DNA of 13,442 nucleotides from the NCBI GenBank assembly GCA_016291725.1, contig JAEEYJ010000180.1, forward strand, positions 1 through 13,442, in the 5' to 3' direction. The stretch comes from Solobacterium sp. (lineage in GTDB: Bacteria; Bacillota_I; Bacilli_A; Erysipelotrichales; Erysipelotrichaceae). Shown here piece after piece: positions 7,121 through 12,926 of the stretch. Below the pieces are notes generated by a model. That model saw only the letters and a list, made by a program, of their open reading frames with translations, was not told where the DNA came from and searched no databases. The position numbers and the translations under genes are program-made. The stretch's first letter is position 1. Every line of letters begins with the position of its first letter.

Positions 7121-8611
7121 ATGAAGCAGAGAACGTATGCCGCAATCGATCTGAAATCCTTCTACGCTTCAGTGGAATGTGTGGAGCGCGGGCTGGATCC
7201 TTTGAAGTCGAATCTTGTCGTCGCAGATCTCAGCCGGACGGAAAAGACCATCTGCCTGGCGGTTTCGCCGGCGCTCAAGAAATACGGCATTGCCGGCAGA
7301 GCGAGGCTGTACGAAGTCATTGAGCGGGTGAAGGAGGTCAACGCCCTGCGGAAGCGGGACAACCACTGCCGGGAATTCCGGTCCATGTCCGTAAACAGTG
7401 ATGAACTGAACAGTGATTCCTCACTGGAACTGGGATACCTCACGGCTGTCCCCCGGATGCAGTTCTATCTGGAATACAGTGCCCGGATCTACGGGATCTA
7501 TCTGCGCTGGATCGCACCGGAGGACATCCATGTATACTCCATCGATGAAGTCTTCCTGGATCTTACGGAATACCTGAACACCTACGGCATGACTGCCAGG
7601 GATCTGGTGGAGCGGATGATCCACGATGTACTCAAAGAGACCGGGATCACTGCTACCGCCGGCATCGGTACCAATCTCTACCTGTGCAAGGTCGCTATGG
7701 ATATCGTGGCCAAGCACATGGAAGAGGATGAGCACGGTGTACGGATTGCAGAGCTGGATGAACGCAGCTACCGTGAACAGCTGTGGACACATGAACCGCT
7801 GACGGATTTCTGGCGCGTCGGTCCGGGCTACAGCCGGAGGCTGAAGGAACACGGCATGTATACCATGGGTGATATTGCCAGACAGTCCCTGCTGGATGAC
7901 ACTGTACTGTACAGGCTCTTCGGGATCAATGCAGAGCTGCTCATTGACCATGCCTGGGGCTATGAATCCTGCACCATGCGCGATATCAAGGCCTATGTGC
8001 CGGAATCGAAGAGCTGCGGCATCGGGCAGGTGCTGATGGAGCCCTACAGCTTTGAAAAAGGCCGGATCATCGTGCATGAAATGGCCGATCAGCTGGCTCT
8101 GGATCTGGTGGAGAAGGGCTATGTTACCGACCGGGTCGTACTGGGCATCGGCTATGACACGTCCAGTCTGACCGAAGACTACCATGGAGAGATAAAGACA
8201 AACTACTACGGAAAGAAGGTGCCGAAATCCGTACACGGGACAGCAGAGCTGCCCCTGTACACTTCGGCCGGATCGTTGATCCGGGAGGGACTGCTTTCCC
8301 TGTATGACGGGCTGGTGAATAAGGAGCTGACCATCCGCAGAATAGGTGTTACGGCCATCAATATCAAGGATGCGGCGTATGCAGGCAGAAAGCAGGAATA
8401 CCGGCAGACAGACCTGTTCAGCGACGCGGAAGCGGATCTGTTGGCTGAGAAGGAACTGCTGGACAGGACTGCCCGGGAGAAGAAGGCCCAGGAAGCGTTT
8501 CTGGAAATCCAGAGACGCTTCGGAAAGAACGCTGTCATCAAGGGGGTATCTCTGGAGGAAGGCGCGACCGGCAGGCAGCGGAACAAGCAGATCGGAGGGC
8601 ACAAGGCATGA
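7121..8611 (+). CDS. Y-family translesion DNA polymerase (UmuC/UvrX-like)
   Basis: Error-prone polymerase predicted to copy past damaged bases. The 496-residue protein has catalytic Asp10 in AAIDLKSFYASVE, with Tyr15 at the steric-gate position as in UmuC. The second acidic pair is Asp142-Glu143 in YSIDEVFLDLT, followed by TAGIGTNLYLCKVAMD (179-194) and a helix-hairpin-helix-like segment (229-252). After the little-finger region there is a beta-clamp-binding motif QTDLF (429-433). An in-frame ATG at 7094 lies upstream of the -10 box and cannot be in the transcript, so 7121 is chosen; it has no Shine-Dalgarno. It overlaps the YolD-like gene by ATGA, the partner arrangement of Bacillus uvrX/yolD and yqjW/yqjX. 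The family is often damage-inducible and often mobile-element borne, though nothing mobile is seen here. Confidence 0.92.
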   Translation: MKQRTYAAIDLKSFYASVECVERGLDPLKSNLVVADLSRTEKTICLAVSPALKKYGIAGRARLYEVIERVKEVNALRKRDNHCREFRSMSVNSDELNSDSSLELGYLTAVPRMQFYLEYSARIYGIYLRWIAPEDIHVYSIDEVFLDLTEYLNTYGMTARDLVERMIHDVLKETGITATAGIGTNLYLCKVAMDIVAKHMEEDEHGVRIAELDERSYREQLWTHEPLTDFWRVGPGYSRRLKEHGMYTMGDIARQSLLDDTVLYRLFGINAELLIDHAWGYESCTMRDIKAYVPESKSCGIGQVLMEPYSFEKGRIIVHEMADQLALDLVEKGYVTDRVVLGIGYDTSSLTEDYHGEIKTNYYGKKVPKSVHGTAELPLYTSAGSLIREGLLSLYDGLVNKELTIRRIGVTAINIKDAAYAGRKQEYRQTDLFSDAEADLLAEKELLDRTAREKKAQEAFLEIQRRFGKNAVIKGVSLEEGATGRQRNKQIGGHKA

Positions 8612-9033
8612 AGCGGTACGCGGATATGCTGGAGCTGCCCCGCCCGGTATCCAGAAACCGGAAGCACATGTCCACGGCGGACCGGGCAGCCCAGTTCTCA
8701 CCGTTCTCCGCATTGGTGGGATACGAGGAACTGATTGATGAGACCGGGCGGCTGACCGAGGAAAGAAGGGAGCCCGGGGAAGCGGAAAAGGAAGAACTGG
8801 ACCGGAAGATCCGCATTCTTCAGGACGTACAGAACGAAGGGATTCCGGTATCCGTTGTCTGCTTTGAGGAAGACGGAACCAAGGAAGGCGGGCATTATAG
8901 AACACATACCGGAATACTGAAGCAGATCAGTACAGAAGAACAGTATCTGAAGATGAAGGACGGGAAGAAGATCCGCTTTGCGGACCTTCTGCAGATCGAG
9001 AGCGATGTATTCGAGAAAGGGGGTACGGAATGA
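8608..9033 (+). CDS. YolD-like family protein
   Basis: A 141-residue protein with the YolD-like signature near the N-terminus: YADMLELPRPVSRNRKHMS, then DRAAQFSPFSALVGYEELI (25-43). It is charged and soluble with no membrane segment. YolD-like proteins are regularly encoded beside Y-family polymerases in Firmicutes and have been suggested to play a UmuD-like accessory role; their mechanism is not established. The start overlaps the polymerase stop (ATGA), with GGAGG (8594-8598) as ribosome site. The stop overlaps the following GNAT gene in the same way. Its C-terminal half resembles WYL/YolD RNA-binding-fold-like strands only loosely, so no further claim is made. Confidence 0.88.
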   Translation: MKRYADMLELPRPVSRNRKHMSTADRAAQFSPFSALVGYEELIDETGRLTEERREPGEAEKEELDRKIRILQDVQNEGIPVSVVCFEEDGTKEGGHYRTHTGILKQISTEEQYLKMKDGKKIRFADLLQIESDVFEKGGTE

Positions 9034-9533
9034 TGATCAGGCAGTACAGGGAAAGCGACCGCCGGGAGATCGGTGAAATCTATGTGGCCAACTGGCAGAA
9101 GACCTACCGCGGCCTGCTGGCGGACGCTTTGCTGGACCGGATGGATCCAGAGGAAGCGGCACAGAAGTGGAATGCATACACACTCATTGCCGGGCAGGGC
9201 ATCTTTGTGGCGGAAGAGGAAGGCACGGTTGCCGGCTTTGCGGCGTACTGCCCGGATGAGAGGGATGGACATGCGCTGTACCTGGAGTCCCTGCATGTCC
9301 GGGATGATAAGCAGGGGCAGGGCATCGGAAAAGCATTGATCAGAACCGTCGGCAGGTATGCCGCAGACAACTGCTGCCGAATGACCATCCATATCGTCAG
9401 AGGCAATGACCGGGCAGGCAGACTGTATCAGAAACTGGGCGCAGTGCATGCAAGGTACTTCATCGACCGGTTTGAGGATACACCTTCCGATTCCGAAGAA
9501 CTGGTCTGGAAAGATCTCACCGTATTCAAATAA
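9030..9533 (+). CDS. GNAT family N-acetyltransferase
   Basis: A 167-residue single-domain acetyl-CoA-dependent acetyltransferase. It has the usual N-terminal segment (IRQYRESDRREIGEIYVANWQKTYRGLL), motif A with LESLHVRDDKQGQGIGKALI containing the Q/RxxGxG acetyl-CoA loop (Gln95-Gly100), and motif B NDRAGRLYQKLGA (126-138). The substrate cannot be deduced; relatives act on small amines, antibiotics or protein N-termini. ATG at 9030 overlaps the YolD-like stop, and a second ATG follows at 9033; AAAGGGGG (about 9016-9023) serves either. The overlap ties it to the polymerase operon, although a role in DNA repair is not implied by the sequence. Confidence 0.9.
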   Translation: MMIRQYRESDRREIGEIYVANWQKTYRGLLADALLDRMDPEEAAQKWNAYTLIAGQGIFVAEEEGTVAGFAAYCPDERDGHALYLESLHVRDDKQGQGIGKALIRTVGRYAADNCCRMTIHIVRGNDRAGRLYQKLGAVHARYFIDRFEDTPSDSEELVWKDLTVFK

Positions 9534-9534
9534 A

Positions 9535-9554
9535 AAGGGACCGCAAGGTCCCTT
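9535..9554. terminator. Shared terminator between GNAT gene and uracil permease
   Basis: An 8-bp stem, AAGGGACC (9535-9542) with GGTCCCTT (9547-9554), closed by a GCAA tetraloop. On the minus strand it is followed by TTTTTATTTG, a good terminator for the permease that overlaps the GNAT stop. On the plus strand the tail TTGTGTTCT is weaker. The two genes converge on it. Confidence 0.85.
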
Positions 9555-9565
9555 GTGTTCTATAA

Positions 9566-10849
9566 TCAGTTCTCCGGCAGAACCAGGTTCAGCAGAATGC
9601 CGACGAACGCAGCCAGCGCAGTGCCGGACAGGGTAGCACTGCCGCCAAGCGGAAGAACCGCACCGCCCAGACCGATGACCAGCATCGCAGAAGTAATGAT
9701 CAGGTTCTTCTGCTTGCCGTAGTCTACTTTATTGTCTACGAGAACCCGGAGACCGTTGGAGGCGATAACACCGTAGAGGATGATGGACATACCGCCGAGA
9801 ACGGAGGCTGGAATGGTTTCAATGATCGCAGAGACGACAGGTACACAGCCGAGGATGATGGCAATGACTGCAGCGCCGCAGGTAACGTAGACAGACGCAA
9901 CACCGGTCATACCGATGACACCGGTATTCTCACCGTAGGAAGTGTTGGCCGGTCCACCGAGCAGGGCACTGACCGCTGTGGCAACACCGTCACCCATCAG
10001 GGTACGGTCGAGGCCGGGATCCTTGAGGAATTCCTTGCCGCAGATCTTGGAGAGAACCGTGTGGTCGCCGATGTGCTCGGAAATGGTTACCAGCGCTACC
10101 GGCAGGATCGCCCAGGTGGCCGGTCCGAAGTAGAGATGGTATTCACCGAACTTGCCGCCGGTGCTGAACGGAAGGATGAAATCAGGCAGGCCGATGAAGC
10201 GTCCCTCCGCAATGACGTTGTGGATCGGGGTGAAATCCACGATGCCCATGATGCAGGCGAAGATATATCCGCCGGCAACACCGCACAGGAAGGGAATGAT
10301 CTTCAGGAATCCCTTGGCCTTGGTGGAAATCAGCGCTGTAATGACGAATGTAACGACAGCGACAACCATATTGCGCCAGTCGCCGCCGGAGACGAAGCCA
10401 GCGTTGTTTATGGCGGAAGATGCCAGACCGAGACCGATAACAGCGATCATAGGACCGATAACGATCGGCGGCAGAAGTTTGTCAAGCCAGTCCTTGCCCG
10501 TGACCTTGATGATCATAGCTACGATGACATAGATGATGCCTACCAGAATCAACCCTGTCTGGGCTGCGCTGCGGTCGCCGCCGAGCGCTGTGCAGGCAAT
10601 GATGACAGCTGTGATATAGGCGAACGAGGAACCGAGGTAGATCGGCACTTTGAACTTTGTAATCATTGCATAGATCAATGTACCGAGGCCGGATGCGAAC
10701 AGGGCTACACTGACGGGATATCCCGTCAGGATCGGTACGAGGATCGTTGCGCCGAACATAGCGAACACATGCTGTACAGACAGCAGCGCCCACTGTGATG
10801 CAGTCGGTTTCTCATCCACATCAAGAATCAGGTTAACACGCTGGGACAT
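9566..10849 (-). CDS. uraA: Uracil permease (NCS2/SLC23 family)
   Basis: Proton-coupled uracil uptake across the cytoplasmic membrane for pyrimidine salvage. The 427-residue length and many hydrophobic segments fit the 14-TM NCS2 fold. The uracil-specific motifs are present: SEHIG (257-261), with Glu258 equivalent to E. coli UraA Glu241, and SYGEN (304-308), with Glu307 equivalent to Glu290. Xanthine/urate relatives have a Gln-Asn pair instead. The position of E. coli His245 is Asp262 here, followed by His263. The NCS2 signature IPASVLGGMSIILYGVIASNG lies at 346-366. The start ATG (10849-10847) follows AGGAGGAG (10864-10857) at 7-nt spacing. It is monocistronic, with its own promoter and a structured leader suggesting pyrimidine-dependent control. 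Confidence 0.94.
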   Translation of the reverse strand: MSQRVNLILDVDEKPTASQWALLSVQHVFAMFGATILVPILTGYPVSVALFASGLGTLIYAMITKFKVPIYLGSSFAYITAVIIACTALGGDRSAAQTGLILVGIIYVIVAMIIKVTGKDWLDKLLPPIVIGPMIAVIGLGLASSAINNAGFVSGGDWRNMVVAVVTFVITALISTKAKGFLKIIPFLCGVAGGYIFACIMGIVDFTPIHNVIAEGRFIGLPDFILPFSTGGKFGEYHLYFGPATWAILPVALVTISEHIGDHTVLSKICGKEFLKDPGLDRTLMGDGVATAVSALLGGPANTSYGENTGVIGMTGVASVYVTCGAAVIAIILGCVPVVSAIIETIPASVLGGMSIILYGVIASNGLRVLVDNKVDYGKQKNLIITSAMLVIGLGGAVLPLGGSATLSGTALAAFVGILLNLVLPEN

Positions 10850-10957
10850 TGGTTTTCTCCTCCTGCCTTCTCAGAAAAAGAAGGCCTACAAGGACCTTTC
10901 CGTTGGCTTTGGCACACTGCCCTTTCCGGTTTCCATGCACCGGAGGAAAGGCTCCTA
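10850..10957 (-). promoter_or_regulatory. uraA leader: PyrR-site-like hairpin with alternative folds
   Basis: Read on the minus strand. (a) CCTTTCC (10951-10945) can pair with either of two GGAAAGG copies (10927-10921 or 10901-10895). (b) AAGG-U-CC (10898-10892) pairs with GGCCTT (10886-10881) around loop UUGUA, with a bulged U; this is the architecture of the PyrR binding loop (consensus ARUCCNGNGAGGYU), although two conserved loop G residues are U here. CTTTTTC follows (10880-10874), so it is also a weak terminator. (c) GCCTTCT (10885-10879) pairs with AGAAGGC (10871-10865) and excludes (b); it ends directly before the Shine-Dalgarno. Pairing is seen; attenuation by PyrR or another factor is inferred. 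Confidence 0.5.
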
Positions 10958-10963
10958 TGTGCA

Positions 10964-10991
10964 ATTATACTGAACATAGAAGGACATGCAA
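10964..10991 (-). promoter_or_regulatory. Promoter of uraA
   Basis: On the minus strand TTGCAT (10991-10986), 16-nt spacer, perfect TATAAT (10969-10964). Initiation is expected near 10957, leaving a leader of about 108 nt. Confidence 0.8.
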
Positions 10992-11050
10992 GAAGACAAT
11001 GAACGGGAATCCGGAAATACGGGAAAACTTGCACAGGCTGTGGAAACATT

Positions 11051-11079
11051 TTCATACGTACAGAAAGCACAGGTATAAT
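11051..11079 (+). promoter_or_regulatory. Promoter of the hypothetical gene-tag operon
   Basis: Perfect TATAAT at 11074-11079, with TTCATA (11051-11056) as a 4-of-6 match to the -35 at 17-nt spacing. Initiation near 11086 would leave about 19 nt before the ATG at 11105. It diverges from the uraA promoter about 60 bp away. Confidence 0.7.
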
Positions 11080-11104
11080 GAAGACGGAAACGGAGGCCCG
11101 CAGT

Positions 11105-11425
11105 ATGCCGGATATGAAACCGAGAACAAAGGACAGTATGGAAGAAATCCCTTTGGATGAAACGGAACTGTACAAGGATCCGCACTATATCAAATACGTT
11201 GTCAGTGATCCTTTGGGGGACTGCCGGTTTGTGATGGATACAGGCAGAGAAATCACAGCCGTGGATCTGACGGTAGCAGTATCCTTGATCATGCGTGAAA
11301 CCTATGAAGCGATCCAGGAGCACTTCCCGAGTCCGGAGGCCAGGAAGATGTTCCGGGAAGCCCTGACGCGTGCGGTCAACGATGAAAGATTCTGGGAGGA
11401 AGAGGAAGCCTACTTCCTGAGCTGA
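11105..11425 (+). CDS. Hypothetical acidic protein, 106 residues
   Basis: Not recognised. The predicted soluble protein is acidic, with a polar N-terminus, a middle segment YIKYVVSDPLGDCRFVMDTG that looks like two beta strands, and a likely alpha-helical C-terminal half (about 47-106) rich in Glu, Ala and Arg and ending in an acidic EEEEAYFLS tail. There is no signal peptide, membrane segment or metal-binding cluster. The ATG at 11105 is preferred because CGGAGG (11091-11096) lies 8 nt upstream; an in-frame ATG at 11078 is inside the -10 box and cannot be transcribed. It ends 2 nt before tag, so the two are cotranscribed and probably translationally coupled. Confidence 0.75.
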   Translation: MPDMKPRTKDSMEEIPLDETELYKDPHYIKYVVSDPLGDCRFVMDTGREITAVDLTVAVSLIMRETYEAIQEHFPSPEARKMFREALTRAVNDERFWEEEEAYFLS

Positions 11426-11427
11426 AT

Positions 11428-12033
11428 ATGGGAACATGCGGCTGGGGATTATCATCGGAAGAGATGAGAAGATACCACGATGAAGAATGGGGTGTACCTG
11501 AGCACGATGACCGTAAACTGTTTGCGTACCTTGTTCTGGAAGCGATGCAGTGCGGACTGAGCTGGCAGCTCATTCTGAACAGAAGGGAAGTCATACAGCA
11601 CTGCTTCGCTGACTTTGACTACGACCGCCTTGCCGAGTACGGAGAAGCGGATACAGAGAGAATCCTGCACACGGAAGGTATGATCCGTTCAAGGCAGAAA
11701 GTACAGGCTATGATCCACAATGCACAGTGCTTCCGGAAAATCCGTGAACAGTACGGAAGCTTTGATGCCTGGCTGTGGTCATTCAGCGGGGGCAGGACAA
11801 TCCTGTACAACAGACATGATGAGGGAGAGATTCCTGTATCCAATGGTCTGTCCTACAGAATCTCCCGGGAATTGAAGCAGTACGGATTCAAGTATCTCGG
11901 TCCGGTTGTGGTGTATTCCTTCCTGCAGGCCTGCGGGGTGATCAACGATCACGACAGGACATGTCCGTGCTATCAAAGGATCAATGATCAGTATCCGACC
12001 GTACGGAAAAGAAGGTACCTGGAAAAGCATTGA
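11428..12033 (+). CDS. tag: DNA-3-methyladenine glycosylase I
   Basis: Removes 3-methyladenine from alkylated DNA, the first step of base excision repair. The 201-residue protein keeps the Tag hallmarks at the same numbering as the E. coli enzyme. Zinc-binding residues are Cys4, His17, His175 and Cys179, and Glu38 in LEAMQCGLSW is the base-binding pocket acid. Family stretches YHDEEWGVP (16-24) and YSFLQACGVINDH (163-175) are present. It starts 2 nt after the upstream stop with no clear Shine-Dalgarno, so translation likely depends on reinitiation after the small upstream gene. It ends at the large bidirectional terminator. No Ada-type or other alkylation-response gene is nearby. Confidence 0.96.
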   Translation: MGTCGWGLSSEEMRRYHDEEWGVPEHDDRKLFAYLVLEAMQCGLSWQLILNRREVIQHCFADFDYDRLAEYGEADTERILHTEGMIRSRQKVQAMIHNAQCFRKIREQYGSFDAWLWSFSGGRTILYNRHDEGEIPVSNGLSYRISRELKQYGFKYLGPVVVYSFLQACGVINDHDRTCPCYQRINDQYPTVRKRRYLEKH

Positions 12034-12046
12034 GGAGAGAAGCAGC

Positions 12047-12102
12047 CAAAGAAAAACATCTGCACCCACGGCGATCCGTGTCCGTACAGATGTTTTTGTT
12101 TG
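12047..12102. terminator. Bidirectional terminator between tag and the cyclase gene
   Basis: Arms 12047-12062 and 12087-12102 pair at 15 of 16 positions, and the innermost 11 bp (12052-12062 with 12087-12097) are perfect. The A-rich left arm and T-rich right arm give a U-tract on either strand. A second small stem CACGG/CCGTG with loop CGAT (12067-12080) lies inside the large loop. It starts 13 nt after the tag stop and ends 2 nt before the cyclase stop. Confidence 0.9.
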
Positions 12103-12104
12103 CT

Positions 12105-12860
12105 TTACTCTGTGATTGCCCAGGCGCGCACCGGCAGTCCGACAGCGCCTTCGAAGTTCGGCCAGGCAACGATCATGACAGCGCCTGCAGGTGCGACCTG
12201 GTCCAGGTTGCAGAGGACTTCTACCTGAAGCTTGCCCTGCTCCAGAACATACCGCTCACAGGCCAGATCACCCGCTTTGGCCGCTTCGGCGGAAGCGTCG
12301 GTATCCAGCGCTTCATGGCCGTTGGCCGCTGCATTGCGTACTTCGTAGATGTACTTCAGCGCATCCAGGGACCAGCCGGGGAAATTCTCGCTGCCGTCTT
12401 CGGCAATGCCGGAGAGGGCATCCATATCCGGCCAGTTCTTCGACCAGTCGGTTCTGAGGGCTACAAATGCCCCGTCGGGGATGTCGCCGTATTCAGCTTC
12501 CCAGTCCTTGATGTCCTGCGCAGTTGCGGCATAGTGGACATCTTCCTTCACTTTATCTGTAATGTCGATGACACAAAGCGGGAAGACGCCGTTGCGGACG
12601 TCGAAGGCATCGGAAAGAGGTGCGTCCTTTACGAAATGTCCGGGGAAGTCGATATGGGTTCCGAACTGTCCGGGGAACTTGAAGGTCTGTATGCGGCACT
12701 CCAGCATCGGGTTGCCCCAATCAAAGACAACATTGCCGAGGTCAACGCTTCCTTCAGGGATTCCTGCCCAATAGGGGCTGGAGTTGTTGAGAGGATGTGT
12801 GAGGTCCACCCACTTGAGCTTCTTCGCTTCCGTGAGTGCGTTCCAAAGTCTGTAGGTCAT
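12105..12860 (-). CDS. Cyclase family protein (kynurenine formamidase-like hydrolase)
   Basis: A 251-residue member of the cyclase/arylformamidase superfamily, metal-dependent hydrolases that open amide or ring bonds. It has WVDLTHPLNNSSPYW (17-31), the metal-site segment GQFGTHIDFPGHF (64-76), DWS (138-140), GHEALDTDAS (181-190) and the C-terminal LDQVAPAGAVMIVAWPNFEGAVGLPVRAWAI block. In the classic HxGTHxDxPxHF motif the first His is Gln65 here, while His69, Asp71 and His75 remain; a GQ(W/Y)GTH variant is known to me as a subfamily feature. No other kynurenine-pathway gene is present, so the substrate is open. ATG (12860-12858) follows AAAGGA (12874-12869) at 8-nt spacing. It lies 65 nt downstream of the kinase gene and has its own promoter. 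Confidence 0.85.
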   Translation of the reverse strand: MTYRLWNALTEAKKLKWVDLTHPLNNSSPYWAGIPEGSVDLGNVVFDWGNPMLECRIQTFKFPGQFGTHIDFPGHFVKDAPLSDAFDVRNGVFPLCVIDITDKVKEDVHYAATAQDIKDWEAEYGDIPDGAFVALRTDWSKNWPDMDALSGIAEDGSENFPGWSLDALKYIYEVRNAAANGHEALDTDASAEAAKAGDLACERYVLEQGKLQVEVLCNLDQVAPAGAVMIVAWPNFEGAVGLPVRAWAITE

Positions 12861-12890
12861 AGTATTGTTCCTTTCTGATCCACTAATCTG

Positions 12891-12919
12891 AATATACGCA
12901 GGATGATCATTGCAGTCAA
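12891..12919 (-). promoter_or_regulatory. Promoter of the cyclase family gene
   Basis: On the minus strand TTGACT (12919-12914), exactly 17 nt, TATATT (12896-12891). Initiation near 12884 gives a leader of about 24 nt carrying the ribosome site. It lies in the gap after the kinase stop, so the cyclase can be expressed apart from the kinase. Confidence 0.8.
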
Positions 12920-12926
12920 TCCCGGC

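Noticed and set aside
4519..7145. Antisense open frames of 316 and 347 residues (4519-5469, 6102-7145) opposite prmC, sortase and nudC
   Set aside because: They cross confident gene boundaries and show no domain or ribosome site; treated as shadows.
7038..7160. LexA/SOS box upstream of the translesion polymerase
   Set aside because: GAAC half-sites occur near 7116 and 7131 but no GAACnnnnGTTC arrangement exists; only the unrelated TGCATA palindrome is present.
7421..8905. A 494-residue open frame on the minus strand opposite the polymerase and YolD genes
   Set aside because: It runs antisense to two well-supported genes, is rich in Pro, Arg, Gln and His as expected of a codon-bias shadow, has no ribosome site and matches no family I recognise.
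10061..10798. A 245-residue plus-strand open frame opposite the uracil permease
   Set aside because: It is the complement of a membrane protein gene, hence its Asp/Gly/Arg-rich content, with no ribosome site or domain.
9566..10849. Xanthine or other purine permease as identity of the NCS2 transporter
   Set aside because: The SEHIG and SYGEN motifs with Glu258 and Glu307 fit uracil permeases; purine members have different residues at these positions.
12030..12878. A 282-residue plus-strand open frame starting within the tag terminator region
   Set aside because: It passes through the bidirectional terminator and lies antisense to the well-supported cyclase gene.
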